DNA from: an uncultured SAR86 cluster bacterium | Lineage (GTDB): Bacteria > Pseudomonadota > Gammaproteobacteria > Magnimaribacterales > AG-339-G14 | Reading direction: 5' to 3' | DNA: 44,132 nt | NCBI GenBank assembly: GCA_902522825.1 | Contig: CABYXE010000005.1 | Location: 1 to 44,132, forward strand | Shown: positions 30,276 through 38,424 of the stretch, in pieces | Position numbering within the stretch: position 1 is the stretch's first letter | Layout: every line of letters begins with the position of its first letter | Made by a program: the position numbers and the translations under genes | Notes under the pieces: model-generated | What the model was told of the DNA's origin: nothing | The model's input: only the letters and a program-made list of their open reading frames with translations | Databases searched by the model: none

Positions 30276-30923
30276 ATGACAAAAAATAAAGGCATAACTT
30301 ATACGGTAATTTCTTGCTTGGCCATAGTTTCAATGGTGATAGGCTTATTTGTCTACAGCACAGTCGCAGAGAAAGAATTAACAAACGATCAATACAAGCT
30401 TTTGAAGTTTTATCAACTTAATACAAAAAGAGATTTAAGTGCTTTTTCTTTATTCAAAAATAACGAAGAGTTTACAAATGATGATTTCTTAGGAAAGTGG
30501 GACTTGGTATTTTTAGGCTTTGCTTCATGTCCTGATATGTGTCCCATGACTATGCAGAAATTATCAAAAACTTCTGATCTTCTTTCTCAGAAAGAAGGGC
30601 TGATAGATAAAATTAACTTCGTGATGATCTCAATTGATCCTGATAGAGATAGTCCGGAGAGAATGCATGAATATGCTACGGCTTTTAATTCAGACTTTGT
30701 TGGTGTTTCAGGCGGAATAAAAGACATTTATCAGCTTTCTCTAAATTTGACTTTGCCTTTTACCCCGATAGTAAATTCTAAAAATAAAGATTACGACATG
30801 GATCATAGTATGAATTTGGCTTTGATAGATCCTCAAGGTAAATATTATGGTTTCTTTAAAACTCCCTACACTCCAGAAACGATGTCTGAGGCTCTAGAAA
30901 GTATTATAAAATTCGCTAAATAG
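30276..30923 (+). CDS. SCO1/SenC family copper chaperone
   Basis: 215 aa. One N-terminal anchor helix (about 8-27) is followed by a thioredoxin-like domain. The copper-binding C85-PDM-C89 lies in FLGFASCPDMCPMTMQKL, and H177 in YDMDHSMNLALIDPQGKY is the third ligand. SCO proteins metallate or reduce the CuA site of subunit II. It is the last gene of the cox operon; no clear terminator was seen in the 100 bp after it. Confidence 0.95.
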   Translation: MTKNKGITYTVISCLAIVSMVIGLFVYSTVAEKELTNDQYKLLKFYQLNTKRDLSAFSLFKNNEEFTNDDFLGKWDLVFLGFASCPDMCPMTMQKLSKTSDLLSQKEGLIDKINFVMISIDPDRDSPERMHEYATAFNSDFVGVSGGIKDIYQLSLNLTLPFTPIVNSKNKDYDMDHSMNLALIDPQGKYYGFFKTPYTPETMSEALESIIKFAK

Positions 30924-30947
30924 TCGTATCTTTGTCGTATAAATATA

Positions 30948-30976
30948 TTTCCTACAAAAATAATCTCTGATATAGT
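30948..30976 (+). promoter_or_regulatory. Predicted promoter of the tandem small membrane protein genes
   Basis: TATAGT (30971-30976) is a good -10 element; TTTCCT (30948-30953), 17 bp upstream, is a weak -35. An inverted repeat covers the expected transcription start immediately after the -10. A weak -35 next to an operator-like repeat fits a regulated promoter. Confidence 0.4.
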
Positions 30977-31006
30977 TTTTAAATGAGAATTAATCTCATT
31001 TAAAAA
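30976..31006. promoter_or_regulatory. 13-bp inverted repeat, Fur-box-like operator
   Basis: Two perfect 13-bp arms (30976-30988 and 30994-31006) flank the spacer ATTAA. The core AATGAGAATTAATCTCATT (30982-31000) differs at one position from the common gammaproteobacterial Fur-type palindrome AATGAGAATnATTCTCATT. It lies over the predicted +1 and ends 7 bp before the AGGAG ribosome binding site (31013-31017). It is not a normal terminator, since no T-run follows. It could also act as an RNA hairpin near the ribosome binding site. Confidence 0.5.
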
Positions 31007-31023
31007 AAATATAGGAGAAAAAT

Positions 31024-31434
31024 ATGACACCAGAAATGATTGGGCAAGCTTTTATGATGGGCAGACTTGTTGATGCAATGTCTTTTATAGGGACCATACT
31101 TGCAATTTGGCTGGCTTTAAGAACAGCTAATATGACAGGAGAAAATCCAAAAAGTAATTTATTGACTAAAATTCTATCAACAGGTTTTGGTCTGTGTGTA
31201 ATGGCAGGTAGTTATTTGCAATTTACATATGCAGCTAATACATGGATTAACGCGGCACGCAGGATGCAAGAATTAGGAGTAGATTCCTTTTCAAATCCTG
31301 AAAGAACGCAGGGATTTATTGATTATGTCGGTACCACAGAAACAGCTAATTCTCCTACAATGTTAGGCATAGTGTTTCTTGCGATTATAACAATAATGAT
31401 TTTGGGCCTTATTTGGGGACCCAGAGATAGTTAA
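31024..31434 (+). CDS. Uncharacterised three-helix membrane protein, copy 1 (type I)
   Basis: 136 aa that I cannot assign to a named family. Predicted helices are at about 13-34, 46-70 and 111-131. Features shared with the next three genes: a polar/basic turn after helix 1 (ALRTANM), a Lys before helix 2 (LLTKILSTGFG), a soluble segment with TQGFIDYVGT, an SP motif before helix 3 (SPTMLGIVF) and a C-terminal LIWGP. No signal peptide, cysteine pair or enzyme motif is evident. A strong AGGAG precedes the ATG. It is first in a four-gene paralog array just after the cytochrome oxidase operon, and groups with copy 3 by its R-x-A-N after helix 1 and a tail without PEPKE. Confidence 0.85.
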   Translation: MTPEMIGQAFMMGRLVDAMSFIGTILAIWLALRTANMTGENPKSNLLTKILSTGFGLCVMAGSYLQFTYAANTWINAARRMQELGVDSFSNPERTQGFIDYVGTTETANSPTMLGIVFLAIITIMILGLIWGPRDS

Positions 31435-31448
31435 ACTAGGAGATAAAT

Positions 31449-31868
31449 ATGGAACAAATAGCTTTACTTAACGAATCTTACACCGCGCTTTTAGGAGTAA
31501 GTGGGATATTTTTCATAGGAAATATACTTCTTCTCTGGATGATGTTCAGAGGAGTCACAAACGCAAATTTATACGGAGTTAATACTTTTGGAAAAGTAAT
31601 GCACTCTATAATTTCACTTTGTGTTGTAGCATTTAACATGGGGACTTATGGAAATGTTGCCATGACTATGAACAACTGGGCTTTTGCAGTTTCAGAAACT
31701 GGTGAAGAGCTCACTGGAGGGTTACAACAATTTGTTGACTCAATGGGTGCAACTGAATATGTATCTGCATCTTTAATTCCAACTGATCCGTTAGGAATAG
31801 TCTTTTACTTGGCTATTTTAGTGGGCCTAATCGGTGGGATGTGGGCAGCTCCAGAACCTAAGGAGTAA
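31449..31868 (+). CDS. Uncharacterised three-helix membrane protein, copy 2 (type II)
   Basis: 139 aa, paralogous to its neighbours. Helices are at about 13-34, 47-70 and 113-134. It aligns nearly without gaps: LLLWMMFRGV after helix 1, FGKVMHSIISLCVVAFNMGTYG (helix 2 with the FN motif), LQQFVDSMG, SLIPTDPLGIVFYL before helix 3 and the tail MWAAPEPKE. The SLIPxDPL and APEPKE features are shared only with copy 4, defining type II. It follows copy 1 by 14 bp with its own AGGAG. A strong terminator follows immediately. Confidence 0.85.
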   Translation: MEQIALLNESYTALLGVSGIFFIGNILLLWMMFRGVTNANLYGVNTFGKVMHSIISLCVVAFNMGTYGNVAMTMNNWAFAVSETGEELTGGLQQFVDSMGATEYVSASLIPTDPLGIVFYLAILVGLIGGMWAAPEPKE

Positions 31869-31871
31869 ATA

Positions 31872-31906
31872 AAAAAAAGGGAAGATTAGATATCTTCCCT
31901 TTTTTT
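31872..31906 (+). terminator. Strong intrinsic terminator between copies 2 and 3
   Basis: A perfect 15-bp stem has arms 31872-31886 and 31892-31906, core GGGAAGAT / ATCTTCCC, loop TAGAT, and ends in seven T. It stops only 26 bp before the start codon of copy 3, so copies 3 and 4 must be expressed by read-through, by a promoter inside copy 2, or from a processed transcript. Confidence 0.88.
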
Positions 31907-31932
31907 ATAAAATTTAAAAAAAAGGAGAAAAA

Positions 31933-32337
31933 ATGAACGAATATCAATTATGGACCACTATGAATCTTGGTTTGATGGCAAATGCTGTTTACCAGGCAGG
32001 TGTGTTTTTCTTATTATGGGTGGCTTTTAGAGCTGCAAATCAAATGAGGGCAGAAGATGCTAGTGTTTTAAATAAATCTCTAGTTTCTCTTTTCAGCCTA
32101 GGAATAATCTTTAATGGTTTAACTGTTGGAGCAATACTTTTTAGCCTGCTTGAAGGAACAGCTTATGGATTTGAACAAGTAGAATCTTTAAGTGCTGGTG
32201 CACAAAATTTTGTGGATGTATATGGAACGGGCGAGCCAAATGGAGCGCAAAACATATTTACTGCAAATCCAATTAATACAGGATGGTGGGCAGTAGTTAC
32301 TATTATGTTGTTCGGAAGAATCTGGACTAAAAATTAG
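31933..32337 (+). CDS. Uncharacterised three-helix membrane protein, copy 3 (type I)
   Basis: 134 aa. Helices are at about 14-34, 46-70 and 113-130. Conserved family positions: LLWVAFRAANQM after helix 1 (compare ALRTANM of copy 1), LNKSLVSLFSLGIIFNGLTVG, AQNFVDVYGTG, NPINTGWW before helix 3 and RIWTKN at the end. The AAAGGAG ribosome binding site is strong, but there is no room for a promoter after the preceding terminator. It lies 8 bp before copy 4, so the pair is co-translated. Confidence 0.85.
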   Translation: MNEYQLWTTMNLGLMANAVYQAGVFFLLWVAFRAANQMRAEDASVLNKSLVSLFSLGIIFNGLTVGAILFSLLEGTAYGFEQVESLSAGAQNFVDVYGTGEPNGAQNIFTANPINTGWWAVVTIMLFGRIWTKN

Positions 32338-32345
32338 GAGGAAAT

Positions 32346-32759
32346 ATGACAGAATTTCAAATTATTTCACAATTTAATTCTTTTTTAATAAGTAATGCAC
32401 TTTATTTAATGGTTTTTACTTTCTTGCTCTTCATGGCTTACGGTGGAGTTTATAGAATGAATAAAGACGGAGCTACAATTCTAGGTAAAGTTTTAGGAAC
32501 TTTATTTTCAACAATTGTGGTTTATTTTAATTGTTTAACGCTAGGGTTTCTATACGCCCAACAGCAAGGAGCGGCATATAGTTTATCTCAGTTAGACAAC
32601 TTATCGGAAAGCGCTCAGTCGTTTGTAGACTTTTTTGATGGTGGATCCTTAGATGCATTTTCACTAATACCTGCAGATCCGTTAGCTGTTTTGTTTTTTA
32701 TAGTAGTTTTAATAAGTTTGATTCTACCTATATGGACAGCCCCGGAACCGAAAGAATAA
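32346..32759 (+). CDS. Uncharacterised three-helix membrane protein, copy 4 (type II)
   Basis: 137 aa. Helices are at about 14-36, 46-70 and 112-132. It has MAYGGVYRMN after helix 1, LGKVLGTLFSTIVVYFNCLTLG in helix 2, AQSFVDFFDGG, SLIPADPLAVLFF before helix 3 and the tail IWTAPEPKE, closely matching copy 2. AGGAGG lies just upstream of the ATG. A second strong terminator follows, so each type I/type II pair ends in its own terminator. The function is unknown. Confidence 0.85.
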   Translation: MTEFQIISQFNSFLISNALYLMVFTFLLFMAYGGVYRMNKDGATILGKVLGTLFSTIVVYFNCLTLGFLYAQQQGAAYSLSQLDNLSESAQSFVDFFDGGSLDAFSLIPADPLAVLFFIVVLISLILPIWTAPEPKE

Positions 32760-32769
32760 AAAACTCATA

Positions 32770-32799
32770 AAAAAGGGGGGGTTCTTGCCCTCCCTTTTT
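32770..32799. terminator. Bidirectional terminator after copy 4
   Basis: A 12-bp stem, arms 32770-32781 and 32788-32799 with one G-T pair and loop TTCTTG, is flanked by A-runs and T-runs on both sides. It can end both the plus-strand membrane protein array and the minus-strand oxidoreductase gene, whose stop codon it touches. Confidence 0.85.
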
Positions 32800-33772
32800 A
32801 CATCTCTATTACAACTTTTCCAGTAGCTTTTCTATTTTCTAAGGACGATATCGCTTCTGCGGCATCACCTAAAGAATAGCTTTTAGTAATTTGTGGTTTG
32901 AGCTTGCCTTCAGCATGAAGAGCAAACAATTCGTCAAAGTTTTGTGAATTTTCTTCTGGCTCGGCTCCTGTAAATCTTCCCCAAAAAACTCCAACTATTG
33001 AACATCCTTTTAGTAAAGCTAAGTTGGTTGGAACTTCAGGTATAGGCCCACTAGCAAAACCAATAACTAGTACTCTTCCTTTCCAGTTAATACATCTCAT
33101 GCACTGCATGAAAATATCTCCACCAATTGGATCATAAATAACATCCGCACCTAAACCATCAGTTAATACCTTCACTTTTTCTTTTAATTCGCCATCGCTG
33201 TAATTAATAACTTCATCAGCACCAAGATTCTTTGCGATTTCTAATTTTTCGTCGGTACTAGCTGCAGCAATAACTCTTGCTCCCATTGCTTTACCAATTT
33301 CTATTGCTGTAGTGCCAACACCGCCTCCAGCACCTGTAACTAGAAGGGTTTCACCGGCCTGTAGTTGACCTCTTTGTTTGAGAGCATGATAAGTGGTACC
33401 GTAATTAAGAGGAAATGCAGCCCCATCTTTAAAGTCCATAGTTTCTGGCAGAGGCATTAAGGTCATTTCAAAGGCAACTACCTTTTCAGCAATACCGCCA
33501 TTACCTGTCATGGCAATTACGCGATCACCAACTTTCCAATCGACTACACCTTCGCCAACTTCACTTATGATTCCGGCAATCTCTCCACCTGGAGAAAAAG
33601 GAAAAGGAGGTTGAAATTGATATTTACCTTGAACAATTAAAACATCAGGGAAACTAACTCCTGCTGCCTTAACATCTACAACTACTTGACCTGCTTCAGC
33701 TCTGGGATCCGCAATCTCCTCAACTTTATGAGATTCAACTGGACCAAATTCTCTACAAACATATGCTTTCAT
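32798..33772 (-). CDS. Zinc-free MDR oxidoreductase, NADPH:quinone oxidoreductase-like
   Basis: 324 aa. The medium-chain dehydrogenase/reductase fold is clear: an N-terminal GroES-like domain (GVSFPDVLIVQGKYQFQPPF, PGGEIAGIISEVGEGV) and a Rossmann domain with GAGGGVGTTAIEIGKAMGA at about 147-165. The zinc-ligand cysteines of alcohol dehydrogenases are absent, so it belongs to the quinone oxidoreductase/enoyl reductase group. The substrate cannot be told from sequence. A strong GGAG precedes the ATG. It follows gshA by 10 bp and may be co-transcribed with it. Confidence 0.85.
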   Translation of the reverse strand: MKAYVCREFGPVESHKVEEIADPRAEAGQVVVDVKAAGVSFPDVLIVQGKYQFQPPFPFSPGGEIAGIISEVGEGVVDWKVGDRVIAMTGNGGIAEKVVAFEMTLMPLPETMDFKDGAAFPLNYGTTYHALKQRGQLQAGETLLVTGAGGGVGTTAIEIGKAMGARVIAAASTDEKLEIAKNLGADEVINYSDGELKEKVKVLTDGLGADVIYDPIGGDIFMQCMRCINWKGRVLVIGFASGPIPEVPTNLALLKGCSIVGVFWGRFTGAEPEENSQNFDELFALHAEGKLKPQITKSYSLGDAAEAISSLENRKATGKVVIEM

Positions 33773-33782
33773 AAGTATCTCC

Positions 33783-35333
33783 TTAAATAGCGTTTAAATA
33801 ATCCTTTAAAAAAGTATCAAAATCAACTTCTTTTAAAGACTCTAAATTCATAAGGTCTTTAATTGAAGTTTCTGATGCAATTTTTATATTAGTCGTATCT
33901 TTCTTAAATGCCTTATAGTAAGTTATATTTTCTTGTGCTTTGTTGTCACAAAATTCATCCCAAGTAATATTCTTTTCTTCCATTTCTTTTAAAATCATTC
34001 CAGAGGGAGTTAAATCTGAATCAATTACCTTTGATTTTTGAACTTCTAAAGATTTAAAAATGTTATTTTTTAGGTCGTTTGCTTCAATGGGAAGGGCACT
34101 GGCAAAATCGTAAATTTTATTGAATACTTCCTCAGCAGCACTTTTCACAGAAATAGTTTTTCCATCTCTTTTTAAAAGAAGATTTGGATCTCTGCCGTTT
34201 CTAACGGTGTTGTGCCAATTTTCTTGAATTTCTTCAATTCTATTTTCGTCAAAACTATAGCTTTCATCAATTAGCGAAATCATCAAATAAGCTTCTATAA
34301 AGTAAGCAGTATTTTTATCGATGCTGCCTTTTAAGAAAGGATTGTTATCCAAGCATCTTACTTCAACGTATTCTATACCTTGATCTCTTAGAACATTTAT
34401 TGGTCTTTGCCCACTTTTAATAACTCGTTTAGGCCTGATTGAGCTGTAGTATTCATTTTCAATTTGAATTACAGAGTCATTTATTTGTATGTGTTTATCA
34501 TTCTTTTTTAATCCAATTTTTTCATATGGCGCGTGTTTTTTTGTAAGAGCATGTTTCAAATCAGAAATATATTCATCCAAATTATTATAGGCAATATTGA
34601 GATTATCTTGTGCCTCCGACATATAGCCTAGCTCACTCATTCTTAGACAGGTAGCGTTCTTTAAATATGAGTCTTTGCTATTCAAGGAGTCTAAAAAATT
34701 GTTTCTATTTGTTAAGAAAGTATTTGGTACCACTGGACTTGCTCCAAATAAATAAATAAGTAACCAAGCATTTTTTCTGAAATTTCTTATTAAGTTTAAA
34801 TATTTATCATCTTGAAAAGGCTGAAAAGCAGCATGTGAGCCCTGCCACTTTTTAAAGAAATCTTTGTTTAACGAAAAATTATAGTGAATTCCTGAAACAC
34901 ACTGCATCATACTTCCATATCTATAACTAAGACCAATACGATAAAGTTCTTTGAGTCTTCCGGAATTACTAGTTCCATAATTTGCAATTCTTATATCAGC
35001 TTCGTTTTGAATAGAGCAAGGAATGCTTCCAGGCCAAATTACATCATCTATGTTTTGATGTGTGAAAGCTAAAATTAGCTTTAAATCTGATAAAGATTTT
35101 TCGATTGAAGATGATTTTTGAGTAATGAGCTCTAATAATGCTTCAGAAAAATCAGTTGTTATAAAAGGGTTTGTCAGAGCAGCGCCTAAAGATTTGGGAT
35201 GATCTGAGGAGGATATATTTGCGTTATTTACCCTCAGCGATTCTTTTTCTATGCCTCTTTTAGAAAACTTAGAAAAATTAATCAAATTGAGATCGCTTAA
35301 TTTTTTAAGCGAATCTTGAAAAGCTTTTGACAT
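33783..35333 (-). CDS. gshA: Glutamate-cysteine ligase (GshA, proteobacterial type)
   Basis: 516 aa, matching E. coli GshA (518). Family stretches include FSKRGIEKESLRVN, ALTNPFITTDFSEALLELIT, MMQCVSGIHYNFS, RPKRVIKSGQRPINVLRDQG and YVEVRCLDNNPF. It catalyses the first, ATP-dependent step of glutathione synthesis. gshB is not in the window. A glutathione S-transferase lies 3 kb away, suggesting glutathione use by this cell. The ATG is at 35333 and its Shine-Dalgarno is weak. Confidence 0.95.
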   Translation of the reverse strand: MSKAFQDSLKKLSDLNLINFSKFSKRGIEKESLRVNNANISSSDHPKSLGAALTNPFITTDFSEALLELITQKSSSIEKSLSDLKLILAFTHQNIDDVIWPGSIPCSIQNEADIRIANYGTSNSGRLKELYRIGLSYRYGSMMQCVSGIHYNFSLNKDFFKKWQGSHAAFQPFQDDKYLNLIRNFRKNAWLLIYLFGASPVVPNTFLTNRNNFLDSLNSKDSYLKNATCLRMSELGYMSEAQDNLNIAYNNLDEYISDLKHALTKKHAPYEKIGLKKNDKHIQINDSVIQIENEYYSSIRPKRVIKSGQRPINVLRDQGIEYVEVRCLDNNPFLKGSIDKNTAYFIEAYLMISLIDESYSFDENRIEEIQENWHNTVRNGRDPNLLLKRDGKTISVKSAAEEVFNKIYDFASALPIEANDLKNNIFKSLEVQKSKVIDSDLTPSGMILKEMEEKNITWDEFCDNKAQENITYYKAFKKDTTNIKIASETSIKDLMNLESLKEVDFDTFLKDYLNAI

Positions 35334-35385
35334 GAATTTTTGAGAAGTTGTTAATAAACCTAATGAAAATTATTAAATGATCTAG

Positions 35386-36909
35386 TTAGGTGGAAGGACC
35401 AGAAGCAAGAATTTCATCGGCAACATCAAATTTTGATATATTTTCACTAAACTTAATCGCTAAGTCCTCAGCAGCTTTTTTATACATATCTTGATCGGCC
35501 CATGTTTCTGAAGGGTTAAGAATTTTTGTTTCCACGCCTTCTAATTCAGTTGGTATCTCTACATTCATTATATCAAGCTTAGACTTAGGACTTTCTTCAA
35601 TAGATCCAGATTGAATTGCTTTGATAATATTTCTAGTAGTTGGAATATTAAATCTCTCTCCAACGCCATATGAACCACCAGTCCATCCAGAATTCACTAT
35701 ATAAACTTTACTGCCAAATCCATCTATTCTTTTCATCAAAAGATCTGCATAAACTTGCGCTTTTCTTGGAAAAAATGGGGCACCAAAACAATTTGAAAAG
35801 GTAGAAGATATTTCTTCTGTAGATCCTAATTCCGTTGAACCAACTTTTGCGGTATACCCACTTAAAAAATGATACGCAGCCTGTTCTTTAGATAAAATTG
35901 ATACCGGAGGCATTACACCAGACAAATCACAGGTTAAAAATATTATATTCTGCGGTTCGCCGCCGTAATTTTTTTCTAAATGTTGATCTACATGACTTAA
36001 GGGATAACAAGCTCTGGTATTTTCGGTTAAAGATTGATCAGCGTAATCAACTACTAGAGTTTTGGGGTCAAAAATTACATTTTCTAGGATTGTTCCATTT
36101 TTAATAGCGTTCCAAATAACTGGCTCATTTTTTTGGGATAAATCAACGGTTTTTGCATAACATCCCCCTTCTATATTAAAAACTATTCCATCCCCCCATC
36201 CGTGTTCATCATCACCGATAAGCCATCTATCCGGATCTGCTGATAGAGTTGTCTTTCCAGTACCTGATAATCCAAAAAATAATGACACATCTCCATCTTG
36301 CCCTGCATTTGCAGCACAGTGCATAGATAAAACGTCTTCTTCTGGAAGAATAAAATTCATGATACCAAACATAGATTTCTTCATTTCGCCTGCATAACCA
36401 ATTCCGAGAATCAATATTTGTTTGGTTGAGAAATTAACCATTACCGTTCCATCCGAATTAGTTCCGTGACGATTAGGATCGCAATTAAAGCCAGGAGCCG
36501 ATCTTAGCTGCCAGACGTCTTTTGTCTTTGGATTGAAAGATTCAGGTTGAATGAAAAGACTTTGGCAAAACATATTATGCCAGGCAAATTCGTTCTCAAT
36601 TCTTACTGGCTGATAATGTTCTGAGCTTGCTCCGACATGTAAATCAGCAGTGTATTTTTCTTTATTTTTTAAATATTCTTCTGATTCATCCCAAAGATTG
36701 AGAAATTTTTGAGCTTCTATAGGTTGATTATTTTCACCCCAATCAACAACCTCATGAGTTAACGCGTCATCAACTAAAAACCTATCTGCGGGGCTTCTTC
36801 CAGTTCTTGTGCCTGTAGTAACAACAAAAGCTCCATTTTTCACTTGAATACCTTCGCCTTTCTTTAGTGCGATATCTAATAGATTAGGTATTGGTATATT
36901 ATGGTTCAA
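35386..36909 (-). CDS. pckA: Phosphoenolpyruvate carboxykinase (ATP)
   Basis: 507 aa. [18 protein letters not shown], the P-loop [36 protein letters not shown] and the adenine-binding region near [12 protein letters not shown] identify the ATP-dependent type. It makes PEP from oxaloacetate for gluconeogenesis. The start is TTG at 36909 with GAGAGG six bases upstream; it places the conserved N-terminal GEG and RTGRSP at the family positions. It is divergent from the hydrolase gene, with a 130-bp spacer. Confidence 0.95.
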   Translation of the reverse strand: MNHNIPIPNLLDIALKKGEGIQVKNGAFVVTTGTRTGRSPADRFLVDDALTHEVVDWGENNQPIEAQKFLNLWDESEEYLKNKEKYTADLHVGASSEHYQPVRIENEFAWHNMFCQSLFIQPESFNPKTKDVWQLRSAPGFNCDPNRHGTNSDGTVMVNFSTKQILILGIGYAGEMKKSMFGIMNFILPEEDVLSMHCAANAGQDGDVSLFFGLSGTGKTTLSADPDRWLIGDDEHGWGDGIVFNIEGGCYAKTVDLSQKNEPVIWNAIKNGTILENVIFDPKTLVVDYADQSLTENTRACYPLSHVDQHLEKNYGGEPQNIIFLTCDLSGVMPPVSILSKEQAAYHFLSGYTAKVGSTELGSTEEISSTFSNCFGAPFFPRKAQVYADLLMKRIDGFGSKVYIVNSGWTGGSYGVGERFNIPTTRNIIKAIQSGSIEESPKSKLDIMNVEIPTELEGVETKILNPSETWADQDMYKKAAEDLAIKFSENISKFDVADEILASGPST

Positions 36910-37039
36910 AATTTTCCTCTCTATATTGCCTTCTCTAAAATGATACTGGATTCAGTAAAAGGAAAACTATTATGCCAAATTTTATTGATATATCATATCT
37001 AAAATATAATAAATTCTTTACGAAAACTATTAGGTAATT

Positions 37040-37981
37040 ATGAATGAAGATCTAACCTTTAAGGAAGGTGAATTTGGCTTTGTAAAGTACAAATCTAAAA
37101 ACCCTTTTGAATTTTTCCACATTATTAACGAGCTAGATGAACTGCCAGAGCAAGATCTAGAAGGCTGGTTACTTTTTCCTGAAGAGGGTAAAAAACCTTA
37201 TTCATGTATGGTTTGTGTTCACCACAGCGGCGGCTGGGGCGCAGCACAATACGAGATGATTCGAGATATTTTAGATTCTGGAATAGCAGTTTTTCAAGTA
37301 AATAGCTTCGAAGCTCGCGGCGTTACTTCGACAACAGAAGAGCAGATGGCAGTCACTACTGCAATGATTATGGCAGATGCATTTGAGCCTTTAAAATTCT
37401 TATCCAAACATCCAAATATAGATCCAAATAAGATTGGAATATGCGGATGGAGCTTAGGGGCCGGTTCTTCTTTATATGCTGGATGGTTGCCATTAGCAGA
37501 AAAGCTTGCTCCTGAAGGAGAAAGATTTGCCTTACATTTAAACTATTATCCCTTAGCCTCTTATTGGCCTGATGAAATGAAATGGACTAGTGCCCCGATG
37601 CTTAATCTTATTGGAGATCAAGATGATTACACTCCATTTGAACTAGCACAAAAATTAACGATTGGAATTAATGAAAGCGGAGCCAATTGCAAAGATATTC
37701 TTTATCCTGGAGGACTGCATGGGTTTGATTCGATGTATCCAAAAACTTTTTGGCCAGATTCGATAGCTCCTAAGGTTTCCAGATTTGCAAAAATTGATGC
37801 AAAAGGAGACATGACTTATGAAACAGATGATGGAAGGGTTTTGGCTTTAAATAGTCCTGATGATCGTTTGAAGTTATTTGAAGAAGTTGCCAAATTTGGT
37901 GCTTGGACAGGCGGAACTTGGGACATAAAAAGAACTTGTAAAAAAGATGCTCTTACGTTTCTAAAAGAAAACCTTCTTTAA
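37040..37981 (+). CDS. Dienelactone-hydrolase-like alpha/beta hydrolase
   Basis: 313 aa. The alpha/beta hydrolase core has VCVHHSGGWGAAQY (oxyanion region), the nucleophile elbow CGWSLGAGSS with S138, an acid in GDQDDYTP (D193-D196) and H227 in GGLHGFDS. The overall plan resembles the dienelactone hydrolase family, but the nucleophile is Ser rather than the Cys of classic DLH. No signal peptide is seen, so it is probably cytoplasmic. The substrate is unknown. It is convergent with the next gene, overlapping by 4 bp. Confidence 0.75.
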   Translation: MNEDLTFKEGEFGFVKYKSKNPFEFFHIINELDELPEQDLEGWLLFPEEGKKPYSCMVCVHHSGGWGAAQYEMIRDILDSGIAVFQVNSFEARGVTSTTEEQMAVTTAMIMADAFEPLKFLSKHPNIDPNKIGICGWSLGAGSSLYAGWLPLAEKLAPEGERFALHLNYYPLASYWPDEMKWTSAPMLNLIGDQDDYTPFELAQKLTIGINESGANCKDILYPGGLHGFDSMYPKTFWPDSIAPKVSRFAKIDAKGDMTYETDDGRVLALNSPDDRLKLFEEVAKFGAWTGGTWDIKRTCKKDALTFLKENLL

Positions 37982-38358
37982 AAAATAAAGTCTCTTTTTG
38001 AGTATCTCCAAAAACATATTGCAAAAACAATTATTTCATTCAGGAAAATATAAAAAGTTGTAGTATTAAAACTTCCATCCAGCATAAAACTTATCAACCT
38101 TCCCACTACAAAACTTCCTAAGAATATCGCATAAGTTAAGTAAACTTTTTTTCTAAAATTTATTCTGTAAATAGCAATAAAAGACATAAGCCCTACGAAA
38201 GTAAAAAATGCATATAGGGCTCTCGTTTCATTTAAAAAAACTAACGAGTAATCATAAACTCCAAGTAGACCTATAATAAACTCAGGAAAAAAAAGACCAA
38301 GGACCCCAAAGGTAAACCACTCAACTCCAAACAGAAATAAAAAAACTTTATCTAACAT
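37978..38358 (-). CDS. Four-helix membrane protein, DUF4345-like
   Basis: 126 aa with four hydrophobic segments (about 4-32, 46-63, 73-91 and 102-118). NETRALYAFFTFVGLMSF and VVGRLISFMLDGSFN resemble the E-x-RA-x-Y and G-R-x-x-S-x-x-x-D-G pattern of DUF4345 small membrane proteins. The function is unknown. It shares 4 bp with the convergent hydrolase gene and is divergent from the GST gene. Confidence 0.65.
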   Translation of the reverse strand: MLDKVFLFLFGVEWFTFGVLGLFFPEFIIGLLGVYDYSLVFLNETRALYAFFTFVGLMSFIAIYRINFRKKVYLTYAIFLGSFVVGRLISFMLDGSFNTTTFYIFLNEIIVFAICFWRYSKRDFIF

Positions 38359-38405
38359 AGATTTATAATTAATATCTTTAATCTAAACTATAGTATAAAA
38401 AGATC

Positions 38406-38415
38406 AGTTGCAACT
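38406..38415. repeat. 10-bp palindrome upstream of the GST gene
   Basis: AGTTGCAACT is a perfect palindrome 9 bp before the GST start codon, just after an AT-rich TATAGTATAAAAAG stretch that could hold a -10 element. It may be a small operator; nothing else supports this. Confidence 0.25.
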
Positions 38416-38424
38416 AATACAAAA

